Positions 15,501-25,413 of a stretch of 64,000 bases of DNA are shown here, in pieces. Origin of the DNA: Methyloversatilis universalis. GTDB lineage: Bacteria > Pseudomonadota > Gammaproteobacteria > Methylococcales > Methylococcaceae. A program made the translations under genes and the position numbers. The stretch covers positions 1 to 64,000 of the forward strand of contig DYIL01000003.1 in NCBI GenBank assembly GCA_020723665.1. The letters are read 5' to 3'. Positions within the stretch are counted from its first letter, which is position 1; each line of letters starts with the position of its first letter. The notes beneath the pieces were generated by a model that worked only from the letters and a program-made list of their open reading frames with translations, was not told the origin of the DNA and made no database searches.

Positions 15501-17921
15501 ATGGACTCGCTAGCCACGTTTTTCGATCAGCAAATCCGGCGTCACGGATCGCGCGAAACCGCACGTCATCGGCCGAGATATCGGACCACTCGCTGGAGTT
15601 TCGAGGTGCTCGGCGAGCGCGCGGAAGGCTTGGCTCAGACTCTGGCCGCGAAAGGCGTAGGTCCCGGCGACCGGGTCGCTCTTTGCGCCGAAAATTCGCC
15701 GCACTGGGTCGCAGCTTTCTTCGCTATTCTTGCCCGGGGCGCCGTGGTCGTGCCGCTGAATCCGAAAAGCTCGCCGGATCAGATCATCCGGATCGGAAAG
15801 TCCGCCGAACCGAAGCTGGCTCTGCTGTCCTCTTCGATCGCCTGGCCCGACCAGACCGTCCCCTGCTTGCCGATCGATTCGCCCTACCCCGACAGCGAAA
15901 CCGCCACAACCGAAGAGAAGGCTTTCTTGCCGCAATCCAGCGGACTCGCCGAAATCATCTATACCTCGGGGACGACCGGCGATCCCAAGGGCGTCATGCT
16001 CTCCCACGGCAATCTATTGGCCGATCTCGACGCCGTGATGAAAGCCGTGTCTTTGACGCCCGACGACCACATCCTCACCCTGCTCCCCTTGTTTCACGCA
16101 TACGGCCAAATGACGAGCTTCTTGTGCTCACTGCACAGCGGGTGCTCGGTGACCTACCTCGCAGCCCCGACCACCCGAGCCATCCGCGAAGCCCTGGCGC
16201 ACACGCCCGCGACGCATCTGGTCGTCGTGCCCGAAGTGCTCAAAACTGTGATGGATCGCTTGGAAAGCCGCCTCGGACGCATGCCGGGTTTCCTCCGACA
16301 CGCCTTGCGCAACCGCATCCGCTCCCGCATTTCCAAGACGCTCAGAACCATCGTATGCGGAGGTGCGCCGCTGGACCCGACGATCGAGGAAAAGTGGTGG
16401 AGCCTGGGATTCGAGGTTTTGCAGGGTTACGGCCTCACAGAGACGAGCCCGGTCATCAGCACCAACACGTCCATCGCCCACCGCACGGGGTCGGTCGGAA
16501 AGCCGCTTGCCGGCGTCGAGGTCGAATTGGCCCCGGACGGCGAGATTCTGGTCCGGGGTCCCATCGTGATGCAAGGCTACTACCGGGACCCCGGGCGCAC
16601 CGAAGCCGCCATTGCCAACGGCTGGCTCAGGACCGACGATGCGGGCCGAATCGACGAAGACGGTTTTCTGTACGTCTTGGGCCGCAAGAGATACATGATC
16701 CTCGGACCGAACGGAGAGAACGTGTTTCCGGAGGATTTGGAAGCGGAACTCAATCGCGTGACGGGCGTCGTCGACAGCGCCGTGGTAGGCCTGCGCCGAA
16801 ACGGCCGAACCGTCATCCATGCCGCGCTGCTCTGCGCGCCGGACCGAGCCGTGGCGGCCGTAGCGGAAGCCAACCGGCACCTGGCGCCGCACCAGCAAAT
16901 CACGAGCTGGTCGGTTTGGCCGGAGCCCGATTTCCCCCGTTCGGTCACCCGCAAAGTCAAGAAAGAGGACGTCGTCGAGAGACTCGAACGCGGGCCAGCC
17001 GGCCGGCCGTCGCAGGGCGGGCGGATTACGCCGCTCGAGCGGCTTCTGGCCGAAGTGACGCAAACTCCAATCGATACGATCGATGATTCGACGCGTATCG
17101 TATCGGACCTGAGCCTCGACTCTCTGCTGCGGATCGAGCTGGTCTCCCGGATCGAGGACGAATTCGGGGTTTACGTCGAGGAAATGCAAATCACGCCCGA
17201 GTTCACGGTCGCGGATTTGGAGGCGCTGGTACAGCGGCAGAAAGGGCGAATGCCCAAGCTGGCACGTTACCCCCGCTGGTCGAACGCCACTTGGGCGCGC
17301 CGATTGCGGCCCATAGCGCAACTGGTTTTGTTCGAGTGGTGGCTTTCGATGCTTTGCCGGCTGCACATCAGCGGAACCGAGCACTTGGCGAGTCTTCGGG
17401 GACCGGTACTGTTCATGGCGAACCATCGCAGTTTTCTCGATTCCGTGATCGCCACCAAGGCGATTCCCGAGGGCTTTCGCTCGCGCCTTGGCATCGCGGC
17501 CGGAACCGAGGTCCTCTACGGCAAATACCCTTGGTTTTCACCGCTGGCGGAACTCACGTTCAACGCCTTCCCGTTTCCCACCGGAGCCCACGAAAACATT
17601 CGGCCGGGGCTCGACTACGTCGGGCGAATGCTCGACGACGGCTGGAACGTTCTGATTTTCCCCGAGGGTCGGCTGAATCGGTCCGACCGACCGCTATTGC
17701 CCTTCAAGGGCGGCAGCGGGGTGGTCGCGGTCGAGATGGGCGTTCCGGTCGTTCCGCTCGCGATTCAAGGCACAGACAACATCCTGCCTCCCGACACCCA
17801 CATTCCGAGGAAGCGGGGACCTGTGACCGTACGCTTCGGACGGCCCTTGAGCTTTACCGGAACAGGCTACGCCGAGGCGACGGCACGCATTGAATCCTGC
17901 ATCAGACGTTTACTCGAATGA
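15501..17921 (+). CDS. Acyl-CoA/acyl-ACP ligase - acyl carrier protein - PlsC acyltransferase fusion
   Basis: 806 residues from ATG 15501; an in-frame ATG at 15378 gives an unrelated extension. Residues 1-500 are an AMP-forming ligase with P-loop IIYTSGTTGDPKGVMLSHGN, adenylate motif GYGLTETSP and hinge region LRTDDAGRIDEDGFLYVLGRKR. Residues about 515-590 form an ACP whose DLSLDSLLRIEL carries the phosphopantetheine serine. Residues about 640-800 are a PlsC-type acyltransferase with NHRSFLDS (NHxxxxD), FPEGRLNRS and GVPVVPLAI. The protein could activate a fatty acid, load it onto its own ACP and transfer it to a lysophospholipid or similar acceptor. E. coli Aas has the acyltransferase first and lacks an internal ACP. 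It is a stand-alone gene with repeats on both sides. Confidence 0.88.
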   Translation: MDSLATFFDQQIRRHGSRETARHRPRYRTTRWSFEVLGERAEGLAQTLAAKGVGPGDRVALCAENSPHWVAAFFAILARGAVVVPLNPKSSPDQIIRIGKSAEPKLALLSSSIAWPDQTVPCLPIDSPYPDSETATTEEKAFLPQSSGLAEIIYTSGTTGDPKGVMLSHGNLLADLDAVMKAVSLTPDDHILTLLPLFHAYGQMTSFLCSLHSGCSVTYLAAPTTRAIREALAHTPATHLVVVPEVLKTVMDRLESRLGRMPGFLRHALRNRIRSRISKTLRTIVCGGAPLDPTIEEKWWSLGFEVLQGYGLTETSPVISTNTSIAHRTGSVGKPLAGVEVELAPDGEILVRGPIVMQGYYRDPGRTEAAIANGWLRTDDAGRIDEDGFLYVLGRKRYMILGPNGENVFPEDLEAELNRVTGVVDSAVVGLRRNGRTVIHAALLCAPDRAVAAVAEANRHLAPHQQITSWSVWPEPDFPRSVTRKVKKEDVVERLERGPAGRPSQGGRITPLERLLAEVTQTPIDTIDDSTRIVSDLSLDSLLRIELVSRIEDEFGVYVEEMQITPEFTVADLEALVQRQKGRMPKLARYPRWSNATWARRLRPIAQLVLFEWWLSMLCRLHISGTEHLASLRGPVLFMANHRSFLDSVIATKAIPEGFRSRLGIAAGTEVLYGKYPWFSPLAELTFNAFPFPTGAHENIRPGLDYVGRMLDDGWNVLIFPEGRLNRSDRPLLPFKGGSGVVAVEMGVPVVPLAIQGTDNILPPDTHIPRKRGPVTVRFGRPLSFTGTGYAEATARIESCIRRLLE

Positions 17922-17943
17922 ACGAAGAAACACAGATGAGCAC

Positions 17944-18095
17944 GGTAGGACGGATTAGCCCCTCGGCTCCGCTCGGGACAGGTCCTTCGACAGGCCTGTC
18001 CCGAGCATTGTCGAAGGGCTCAGGACAGGCTCCGCGTAACCGGTCTTTTCGCGGCATGCGGCGGGTTACGGCCCAGCGGCCTAACCCGCCTTACC
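17944..18095. repeat. Nested palindromic repeat between the acyl ligase and der
   Basis: GGTAGGACGGATTAG (near 17945) is an imperfect inverted match of CTAACCCGCCTTACC (near 18081). The right half also forms the hairpin GGCGGGTTA/TAACCCGCC (18060-18090). Between them lie CCTTCGACAGGCC and TGTCGAAGGGCTCAGGACAGG, the same CTTCGAC/GTCGAAG core as in the repeats at 13341 and 34996. The rest of 17922-18244 shows no gene. Confidence 0.55.
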
Positions 18096-18244
18096 TTGTT
18101 TACGTCAACCCGCAACGCCCACTCGTAAGTCAACCGTTCCGTGCCGGCCAGCATGTCGATGCTCGTTCGATGTCGGGAAAGACACCCCAACCGACTCGGC
18201 AAGATGAGTTTCGCAGGTCGGGAATCCTTTACCGACGAACTCGA

Positions 18245-19636
18245 TCAGGTTTTTTTGCCGTGTTTGATCAGGCGCCGACGCTTTCGGACCTGGCGGGCGG
18301 AAAGTATATTGCGCTTGCCTTTGAACGGATTGACGCTGCTCCTGAATTCGAGCTTGATCGGCGTCCCCTGTATATCCAGGGCATCCCGAAAAGCGTTGAT
18401 CAAGTAGCGCCTGTAAGCTCCCGGAATTTCTTCCGTCTGATTGCCGTGGATCACGATGAGCGGCGGATTCTGGCCGCCCTGATGCGCGTACTTGAGTTTG
18501 ATGCGCCGTCCGCGCACCAGGGGCGGCGGATGAGCGGCCAAAGCGTCCTGGAGAATCTTGGTGAGCCGCGACGCGGGCAAATCACGCATCGAGTCCTCGT
18601 AAATCGATTCCACCGCATCCAGCAGATTGCCCACCCCCGTACCGTGCAGGGCCGAAATGTAATGCTTTTTCGCGAAATCGAGAAACGGCAGTTTCAAATC
18701 GATTTGGCGCCGCACGTTGTCTTTCTGGTCCGGGCTGAGCCCGTCCCATTTGTTCAGGCCGATGACCAGCCCGCGGCCGATTTCCAGAACCATGCCCAGA
18801 AGATTGGCGTCCTGGTCGGTCACCCCCTCGCGCGCATCGATCAGGAAAATCACCACATGGGCCGTTTCTATGGCTTGCAGGGCCTTGACGACGCTGAATT
18901 TCTCGATGGTTTCCGAGACCCGCCCGCGGCGGCGGATGCCGGCCGTATCGATCAGGGTGTAGGCTTTGCCGTGGCGCTGGAAGGGAATGTAGACGCTGTC
19001 CCGCGTCGTTCCGGGCTGATCGTAAACGACCACGCGTTCCTCCCCCAGAATGCGGTTCACCAGCGTCGACTTGCCCACATTCGGGCGCCCCACCACGGCA
19101 ACCCGTATGCCTGGTGATTCTTCCTCCGCCTCGGGCGTTTCCGGGGCCGGTAGTCTGGCTTCCACCTCGTCGAGCAGCGCATCGATTCCGATCGCATGGG
19201 ACGCCGAGATGGGACGGGGTTCTCCGAGGCCAAGGGCGTAGAACTCACCCGCCACGACGGCCAAATCCGCCCGGTCGATCTTGTTCACGACCAAGAGCAC
19301 CGGTTTTCCGGTCTTGCGCAAGCGCTCGGCAATGGCTTCGTCGCCGCCGCTGAGACCTTGCCGCGCATCGACCAGCAGCAGGATCAGGTCCGCCTCTTTG
19401 AGCGCATAATTCACCTGACGCATGGCCTGCTCGTCGATACCCAGTTCGGTCTCGACGATACCTCCGGTGTCGACCACGAAATAGTCCTTCTGGCCGCGCC
19501 TGACCCGGCCGTACTGCCGGTCGCGGGTCAGGCCCGGAAAATCGGCGACCAGCGCGTCGCGCGTCCGGGTGAGATAATTGAACAAGGTGGACTTGCCCAC
19601 ATTGGGACGGCCTACCAGGGCGACCACGGGCAACAT
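18245..19636 (-). CDS. der: Ribosome biogenesis GTPase Der (EngA)
   Basis: 463 residues, the normal length. There are two tandem GTPase domains, each with GRPNVGKST (residues 9-17 and about 183-191). Switch/G3 motifs are DTGG (first) and DTAG (second), and the G4 motifs are NKID and NKWD. The C-terminal KH-like domain ends in a basic tail ([13 protein letters not shown]). Der acts in 50S subunit maturation and is essential. It is the last gene of the hisS-yfgM-bamB-der series, 43 bp after bamB. Confidence 0.97.
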   Translation of the reverse strand: MLPVVALVGRPNVGKSTLFNYLTRTRDALVADFPGLTRDRQYGRVRRGQKDYFVVDTGGIVETELGIDEQAMRQVNYALKEADLILLLVDARQGLSGGDEAIAERLRKTGKPVLLVVNKIDRADLAVVAGEFYALGLGEPRPISASHAIGIDALLDEVEARLPAPETPEAEEESPGIRVAVVGRPNVGKSTLVNRILGEERVVVYDQPGTTRDSVYIPFQRHGKAYTLIDTAGIRRRGRVSETIEKFSVVKALQAIETAHVVIFLIDAREGVTDQDANLLGMVLEIGRGLVIGLNKWDGLSPDQKDNVRRQIDLKLPFLDFAKKHYISALHGTGVGNLLDAVESIYEDSMRDLPASRLTKILQDALAAHPPPLVRGRRIKLKYAHQGGQNPPLIVIHGNQTEEIPGAYRRYLINAFRDALDIQGTPIKLEFRSSVNPFKGKRNILSARQVRKRRRLIKHGKKT

Positions 19637-19679
19637 AAACTACTCCCCTTACCAACGGGTTATCCGGGGAGCGCCCGGA

Positions 19680-20870
19680 TCACCCTTCCACCGAGACTGC
19701 GGCGAGGGTGCCGCCGCTCGTATACACATAGATGACCTCGTCGAACACCACCGGCGTCGCCGCGATTGGACTCTTGTCCACCCTCACCCGGCCCACCAAG
19801 CTGCCGTCCTCCTGGGAAAGCAGATGGAGATAGCCCTCGAAATCACCTACCACGACATAGTCCCTGACCAGAGCGGGTGCCGTCAGACGCCTGAGGTGCA
19901 ACTCGTCCTGCTTCCACAGATCGGCACCATTGCGCGTGTCCAACTGCCAAACGTCGCTGCCGGCGTCGGTCACGAACAGCGAGCGGCGCACCGCTGCCAT
20001 GCCCGTGTAAGAAAAAAGTTCGGTCTGCCGCCACAGCACCTCGCCGTCCCTCAAGGATACCGCGGCTACGCCGCCTTGATAGCCCGTCACGTAGATGGTG
20101 TCCCCCTTCACGATCGGATCCGAATCCATATCGACCAAGCGCTCTATTTCCGAGCGGCCGTGAGGCAAGGCCACCGTCGCCTCCCATTCAGGCTTGCCGT
20201 CGGTCAGGTTCAGGGCGATCAGTTTCCCGCTGCCATAGCCGTCCAGCACCAAATTGCCGGCGATCGTCGGCGAACCTCGGCTGCGAATCGCGAGCGGCGG
20301 TATCGAGCGGTCGTAATACCAGCGCGTCGCGCCGGTATTTTCGTCGAACGCGGTGATGCGCCCGTCGCTGCTCCGCACCACCACGGTGTCGCCCTCGATG
20401 CGCGGCAAGGCGAGAATCTCGCTGGACACGTTGGTCTTCCAGAGGATGGAACCGTCGTCCGCATTCAGCGCCACGACTTCGGCGTTGCTGGTGCCGAGTA
20501 TGAGCTTGGCTTTGCCGACCACGGGTCCTGAGGAAATCGCCAACTCGGTATCCACGGACCAGAGCTTGTCGCCGCTCTGGCGGCTGCGCGCTTGAACCTC
20601 GCCCTTGCGGTCGGCGGCGAAAATCTTGTCTTCCGTGACCGCGGGGACCAGATTCACATACTGCTCGGCATAGCCTTTGCCGATGCCGGCATCCCAAAGC
20701 ACCGCCATTTTGACCGTGGGCTCGAATTCCTTGAGCTCCGCGGGAGGATCGACGTTGTCCGAACCGCCGAAATATTCGCTGATGCCGGATACCGCGTCCT
20801 TAAATACGCCGAGACCGCTGCAACCCGTCAGAAACGAACCGCATAGAACAAAAATAAGAAGACGGCGCAT
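19680..20870 (-). CDS. bamB: Outer-membrane assembly lipoprotein BamB
   Basis: 396 residues. The N-terminus MRRLLIFVLCGSFLTGCSGLG is a lipoprotein signal with a lipobox (LTGC). The rest is a PQQ-type beta-propeller with repeated blades, for example DGSILWKTNV, TGATRWYYD, DGEVLWRQT and NGADLWKQD. BamB is the propeller partner of BamA in the beta-barrel assembly machine. Its start overlaps the yfgM stop as TGATG. The place between yfgM and der is conserved in gammaproteobacteria. Confidence 0.95.
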   Translation of the reverse strand: MRRLLIFVLCGSFLTGCSGLGVFKDAVSGISEYFGGSDNVDPPAELKEFEPTVKMAVLWDAGIGKGYAEQYVNLVPAVTEDKIFAADRKGEVQARSRQSGDKLWSVDTELAISSGPVVGKAKLILGTSNAEVVALNADDGSILWKTNVSSEILALPRIEGDTVVVRSSDGRITAFDENTGATRWYYDRSIPPLAIRSRGSPTIAGNLVLDGYGSGKLIALNLTDGKPEWEATVALPHGRSEIERLVDMDSDPIVKGDTIYVTGYQGGVAAVSLRDGEVLWRQTELFSYTGMAAVRRSLFVTDAGSDVWQLDTRNGADLWKQDELHLRRLTAPALVRDYVVVGDFEGYLHLLSQEDGSLVGRVRVDKSPIAATPVVFDEVIYVYTSGGTLAAVSVEG

Positions 20871-21517
20871 CAGGCTCTGGACGGTTTCGGCTCGGTCGGC
20901 AAATCGTTGAGCTTCAGCTCCAGCAGCGGAGAGGTTTCGCCGAATGCTTTAGCCGCCTGGTAAGCCTTGCGGGCTTGGTCCGGGCGGCCGGCGGCGGCGT
21001 ACAAATCGCCCTTGAGCTCTTGGTAAAGCCCCGCGAACTTGCCCATCTGTTCCACCGTCAACGGTTCCAGCAGATTCAACGCCGAACCGGTCTCGCCGGA
21101 AGCCAGCATCACCTGGCCGAGACGGAGCCGCGCAATGTGCTTGATGTTTTCATCCTCGGTCTTGGCGAGGGTTTCCTCCAAAACGGCCTTCGCCCCGGAC
21201 AAATCGCCGGACTCGACCTTGAGCTTGGCCAGCAGCAATCGGGCGTAATCGGCATAGGCGGTCGACGGATAGGTGGCGACGACCCGCTCGCCCAAATTGA
21301 TCGCGGATTCCGTCTGCTTGGTTTCCGACGCCTTCAGCATCTGAAGATAAAGATTGGAAGCCTGTTCGTTCTGGCTGCGCACATTCCCCTGCCACATGTT
21401 CCAGCCGATGATGATCGCGACACCCAGAAGAACACCGAGCACCAGCGATTGCCGGTTCTCTTTCCACCACCGCTGGAGCGCTTCTAAGCGCTCTTCTTCT
21501 GTCAAATACGTTTCCAC
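20870..21517 (-). CDS. yfgM: YfgM family tetratricopeptide membrane protein
   Basis: 215 residues. A cytoplasmic N-terminus (METYLTEEERLEALQRWWKENR) is followed by one TM helix (SLVLGVLLGVAIIIGWNMW, about 24-42) and a periplasmic TPR-like helical domain. This is the YfgM layout. In E. coli YfgM associates with the Sec translocon and PpiD and hands over secreted proteins. It lies 15 bp after hisS and overlaps bamB by one base. Confidence 0.92.
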   Translation of the reverse strand: METYLTEEERLEALQRWWKENRQSLVLGVLLGVAIIIGWNMWQGNVRSQNEQASNLYLQMLKASETKQTESAINLGERVVATYPSTAYADYARLLLAKLKVESGDLSGAKAVLEETLAKTEDENIKHIARLRLGQVMLASGETGSALNLLEPLTVEQMGKFAGLYQELKGDLYAAAGRPDQARKAYQAAKAFGETSPLLELKLNDLPTEPKPSRA

Positions 21518-21532
21518 TCGAACCTCGTCGCG

Positions 21533-22801
21533 TTAAATGAATGCTTGCAAAAAAGGGATGAGTTCGGATTGCGCAAGGGTCGTCTGACCGGCCTCGGTAC
21601 GCAAGTATTTGATGCCGATCAGCTGATCCCGCGCCTCATCTTCGCCCAGGATCAAGGCCAAAGCGGCGCCGCTTTTGTCGGCCCGTTTGAACTGGCTCTT
21701 GAAACTGCCGCCACCGCAGTTCACCACCAATCTCAGGTTCGGCAGCGCATCGCGTAAAGCCTCGGCCAGGGCGGCGCCCCGCCGCTCGGCATGCTCGCCC
21801 ACGCGGATCAGATAAGCGTGCGGCCGCGCTGCGGCATCCAGCTTTTCCGGGGATTCCAGGAGCTCGATCAGGCGCTCCATGCCCAGGGCGAATCCGGTCG
21901 CGGCGGAATCTTTGCCACCCAACTGTTCGATCAGCCCGTCATAACGCCCGCCGGCGCAAACCGTCCCCTGAGCGCCCAGTTCGTGGGTGACCCATTCGAA
22001 AACGGTGCGCGAATAGTAGTCGAGGCCGCGCACCAGGGTAGGGTTCACGACGTATGAGACGCCGGCCTCGTCGAGGAGTTCTTTCAAGCGCTGGAAATGG
22101 TTCCGGGATTCCTTGCCCAGATCGTCCGCCAGGACCGGCGCCGCCTGAATCAGCTCGCGCATACCGGGATTCTTGCTGTCCAGGATACGGAGGGGATTGG
22201 TTTCCAGCCGCCGACGGCTGTCTTCGTCGAGCCGTCCGTAATGCCCACGGAAGAAATCCACCAGCTTGGCGCGATACGCATGCCGCTCTTCGGCCGTTCC
22301 CAGGGTATTGATCTGCAATTCGAGCTTGTGCGCGATGCCGAGCTCGCGCCAAAGCCTTGAACTCAGCAGAATCAGTTCCACGTCGATATCGGGGGTGGCA
22401 ATGCCGTAGGCCTCGACGCCCACTTGGTGGAACTGGCGATAGCGGCCCTTCTGCGGACGCTCGTGGCGGAACATCGGCCCCGCATACCAGAGCCGGTTGA
22501 TCTGGTTGTGCAGCAGGCCGTGCTCCATGCACGCCCGCAAACAGCCCGCGGTTCCCTCGGGACGCAGAGTCAGGGAATCGCCGTTGCGATCCTCGAAGGT
22601 GTACATTTCTTTTTCGACGATGTCGGTGACCTCGCCGATGGAGCGTTTGAATAGCTCGGTCTTCTCCACCAACGGCAGACGGATTTCCTCGTAGCCGTAG
22701 CTTGCCATGACACGGCGCACCACCGACTCGACATGCTGCCAGCGCGGCGTGCGGTCCGGCAAAATGTCGTGCATGCCGCGAATGGCTTGAATCTTTTCCA
22801 T
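21533..22801 (-). CDS. hisS: Histidyl-tRNA synthetase
   Basis: 422 residues, the expected length. Class II motifs are present: motif 2 [16 protein letters not shown], the histidine-binding signature [15 protein letters not shown] (HisA-type RGLDYY), and motif 3 around [16 protein letters not shown]-terminal anticodon-binding domain follows. It charges tRNA-His. Upstream, pilF ends 37 bp away. Confidence 0.97.
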   Translation of the reverse strand: MEKIQAIRGMHDILPDRTPRWQHVESVVRRVMASYGYEEIRLPLVEKTELFKRSIGEVTDIVEKEMYTFEDRNGDSLTLRPEGTAGCLRACMEHGLLHNQINRLWYAGPMFRHERPQKGRYRQFHQVGVEAYGIATPDIDVELILLSSRLWRELGIAHKLELQINTLGTAEERHAYRAKLVDFFRGHYGRLDEDSRRRLETNPLRILDSKNPGMRELIQAAPVLADDLGKESRNHFQRLKELLDEAGVSYVVNPTLVRGLDYYSRTVFEWVTHELGAQGTVCAGGRYDGLIEQLGGKDSAATGFALGMERLIELLESPEKLDAAARPHAYLIRVGEHAERRGAALAEALRDALPNLRLVVNCGGGSFKSQFKRADKSGAALALILGEDEARDQLIGIKYLRTEAGQTTLAQSELIPFLQAFI

Positions 22802-22838
22802 AGTCGAAAGCTTGTCGTGGGGTTGTTGAAAACGGGAA

Positions 22839-23609
22839 TCAATCGACTGAAGCGTAGCGCCTAGCCTGCGCGGCCTCTTTACTGTTCGGAAACCTCGAAC
22901 GCAGGGTTCTCGCGTAATCCCGGGCTCCCTGGAAGTTGCCCAGCGCGGCTTCGGTCTCCACGCCTACCCAGAGCGATCTCGGATCCGGCTCCGCCACGGC
23001 ATGATAACGTTCAAGGAAAGCGCGCGCGGACATGTTTTGACCGGTCTCGCGGCTCAGTTCGGCCATCTCGATCAGCGCCGGGGCGAAGCGCGGATCGTAA
23101 TCCAGCGCCTTGCGCAAATACTCCTCGGCTTCCCCTTTTTGACCGGCCGAGCGGGCGCAAATGCCCGCATTGGTGAGTGCGATCCAAGGCGAGTTATAGA
23201 GCTTGGAACCGATGACCTCACGAAACTGGCTCATGGCATCGGCGTATCGGCCGCGGGAGCACAGAAAACGGCCGTAATTGTTGCGGGCGCCGAAGTTGTC
23301 GGGATTGACCGACAAGGCCTTCTTGAATTGGCGTTCGGCGTCGGCGGGCTGATCCAGCCGCTGATAGAGCACCGCCAGCGCGTTGTAGGCTTCGCTGTTT
23401 CCGCCGTCCAGCTCGACGGCTTTCGTCAGATCCTGCAGCGCCACCTCGTAGTTGCCCGCTTCCATGTATTGAATGCCCTTCTGGACGTAGATATCGGACT
23501 GGCTGAGCGAACCGTAGGGATCGTTGGCGCGGCTCTTGTGCGTTTTCCACGCCGTACAGGCGACGAGCGCCGTGCAGACCAAAGGAGCGACCAGCATACG
23601 AAGTTTCAT
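22839..23609 (-). CDS. pilF: Type IV pilus biogenesis lipoprotein PilF/PilW (TPR)
   Basis: 256 residues from ATG 23609 ([21 protein letters not shown]), a lipoprotein signal with lipobox VAC. The frame is open further upstream over rlmN, but that part has no signal peptide and is an overlap artefact. TPR units follow: [56 protein letters not shown], and more. PilF is the pilotin that takes the PilQ secretin to the outer membrane. The start overlaps the rlmN stop as ATGA, so the two are coupled. The position before hisS is typical. Confidence 0.92.
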   Translation of the reverse strand: MKLRMLVAPLVCTALVACTAWKTHKSRANDPYGSLSQSDIYVQKGIQYMEAGNYEVALQDLTKAVELDGGNSEAYNALAVLYQRLDQPADAERQFKKALSVNPDNFGARNNYGRFLCSRGRYADAMSQFREVIGSKLYNSPWIALTNAGICARSAGQKGEAEEYLRKALDYDPRFAPALIEMAELSRETGQNMSARAFLERYHAVAEPDPRSLWVGVETEAALGNFQGARDYARTLRSRFPNSKEAAQARRYASVD

Positions 23610-24706
23610 GGCTGTACAAGCTGTAACCGGTGATGCCTGCGTGTACGATCGTTCACCCGCCCCACCAACTGGCCGCAGGCCGCGTCGATGTCGCCGCCGC
23701 GGGTCTTGCGCGTCGTGGCGATCAATCCGGCGGCGTGCAGCATATCGCTGAAGCGGCGTATGGTTTCCGGGCTGGAGCACCGGTAATTGGAGCCCGGAAA
23801 CGGATTGAAGGGAATCAGGTTGACCTTGGACGGAACATGGCTCAACAACCGGACCAAGGCCTTGGCATGCGCGGGCGTATCGTTGATGCCATCCAACATC
23901 ACGTATTCGAACGTCACCTTGCGGCGGTTTTCCCGCCCGACGTAGCGTTTGCACGCCGCCAAAAGCTCCTCGATCGGGTATTTCCGGTTGATCGGCACCA
24001 ATTCGTTGCGCAGCTCGTCGTCCGGCGCGTGCAGCGATACGGCCAGGGCGATGTCGCTCACCTCGGCCAGCCTGTCCAGGGCCGGAACGATACCCGAGGT
24101 GCTGAGCGTCACCCTGCGCTTGGAGAGCCCATAGCCGAAGTCATCCAGCATCAGGTTGGTAGCAGCGACCACATTGTTGAAATTGAGCAGCGGCTCGCCC
24201 ATGCCCATGAGGACCACGTTGGTCACCCGGCCTTCACCGAGTTCGCGCCGCGCCATCCAAAGCTGGCCGATGATTTCGGCGGCGCTCAGATTGCGGTTGA
24301 AGCCCTGCCTGGCCGTGGAACAGAACGAGCATTCCAGGGCGCAGCCCACTTGGGACGATACGCACAAGGTACCGCGGTCGTCTTCGGGAATGAAGACCGT
24401 TTCGATACGGTTTAGGTCATCGAGCTGCAGCAGCCACTTGCAGGTGCCGTCCGCGGACTTCTGCGCATAGACGATCTCCGGCACCCGAATTTCGCAACGT
24501 TCGGCCAGCCGCGTCCTGAGTGGCTTGCTCAGGTTGGTCATCGCCGAGAAATCGGCTACGCCGCGCTGATGTATCCATTGCAGCAACTGCGTCGCACGAA
24601 ACGGTTTTTCCCCGATCTCGACGAAGAAGGCTTCCATCGCCTTCCGGTCCAGCCCGAGGAGATTCAGCTTCTCTCCGGAATCAACGGGTACGGGGGCAGA
24701 TCTCAT
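23606..24706 (-). CDS. rlmN: 23S rRNA/tRNA adenine C2-methyltransferase RlmN
   Basis: 366 residues from ATG 24706 ([20 protein letters not shown]). The radical-SAM cluster motif CxxxCxxC is in [15 protein letters not shown]. Further family signatures are [15 protein letters not shown] and the C-terminal [17 protein letters not shown], whose cysteine is the methylation-intermediate residue. RlmN methylates A2503 of 23S rRNA and A37 of some tRNAs. The gene begins inside the last 26 bp of ndk. Confidence 0.96.
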   Translation of the reverse strand: MRSAPVPVDSGEKLNLLGLDRKAMEAFFVEIGEKPFRATQLLQWIHQRGVADFSAMTNLSKPLRTRLAERCEIRVPEIVYAQKSADGTCKWLLQLDDLNRIETVFIPEDDRGTLCVSSQVGCALECSFCSTARQGFNRNLSAAEIIGQLWMARRELGEGRVTNVVLMGMGEPLLNFNNVVAATNLMLDDFGYGLSKRRVTLSTSGIVPALDRLAEVSDIALAVSLHAPDDELRNELVPINRKYPIEELLAACKRYVGRENRRKVTFEYVMLDGINDTPAHAKALVRLLSHVPSKVNLIPFNPFPGSNYRCSSPETIRRFSDMLHAAGLIATTRKTRGGDIDAACGQLVGRVNDRTRRHHRLQLVQP

Positions 24707-25112
24707 TCTCTTTGAAGAAAAACGCGATTTCCTGTGCCGCCGTATCGGGTCCGTCGGAGCCGTGCACCGCGTTTTCGTCGATGCTGACGGCGAAGTCGGC
24801 ACGGATGGTGCCGGGCGCGGCTTCCTTGGGATTGGTGGCGCCCATGATCTCACGGTTCTTGGCAATGGCGTTTTCGCCTTCCAGCACCTGAACCATAACC
24901 GGGCCGGTGATCATGAAATTCACCAGATCGTTGAAGAATGGCCGTGCCTTGTGGACGGCATAAAATCCTTCCGCCTGCTCGCGGGAGAGATGCAGCATTT
25001 TGGCCGCAACGATTTTCAGCCCCGCTTTCTCGAAGCGGCTGTAAATTTCGCCGATCACGTTCTTGGCTACGGCGTCGGGTTTGATGATGGACAAGGTGCG
25101 TTCGACCGCCAT
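24681..25112 (-). CDS. ndk: Nucleoside diphosphate kinase
   Basis: 143 residues from ATG 25112 ([15 protein letters not shown]), with AAGGAGATCCA just before it as a strong ribosome binding site. The family signature NENAVHGSD-like [16 protein letters not shown] contains the phospho-histidine. KPDAV and the terminal [11 protein letters not shown] are as in E. coli Ndk. It balances NTP and dNTP pools. It is the first gene of the ndk-rlmN-pilF-hisS-yfgM-bamB-der series. Confidence 0.97.
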   Translation of the reverse strand: MAVERTLSIIKPDAVAKNVIGEIYSRFEKAGLKIVAAKMLHLSREQAEGFYAVHKARPFFNDLVNFMITGPVMVQVLEGENAIAKNREIMGATNPKEAAPGTIRADFAVSIDENAVHGSDGPDTAAQEIAFFFKENEICPRTR

Positions 25113-25154
25113 TGGATCTCCTTGGTTCGGATTCGCCTGTGTTGTGGTGGACAA

Positions 25155-25178
25155 AAAAACCGAGTGATCTCGGTTTTT
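25155..25178 (-). terminator. Hairpin with T-run in the ndk leader
   Basis: AAAAACCGAG-tgat-CTCGGTTTTT forms a 10-bp perfect stem. On the minus strand it is followed by further T residues (the strand reads CTCGGTTTTTTTG), about 40 nt upstream of the ndk start. No minus-strand gene precedes it, so it is either a leader attenuator for ndk or a bidirectional terminator. The rest of the 25113-25413 spacer between ndk and thiD shows no gene. Confidence 0.5.
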
Positions 25179-25413
25179 GCAAAAAAACATGCGCCGCCCA
25201 GATACGGGCAGATAAAACAGCATGATTTTACTGGAAAATGAAGCGGATGATAAGAAATACCGGACCTCGGTCCAGGACTTTCGCCACCAAATGGACGCTC
25301 CGGGACCGGAATGTCTCGGCACGACGAAAGCGCCGACTCCGTCGAGTGGAGTCTAGCCGAGCACCGCCGCACATGGGAAACTGGTCGAATCGAAATTCTG
25401 CTCGTACCCCGAC

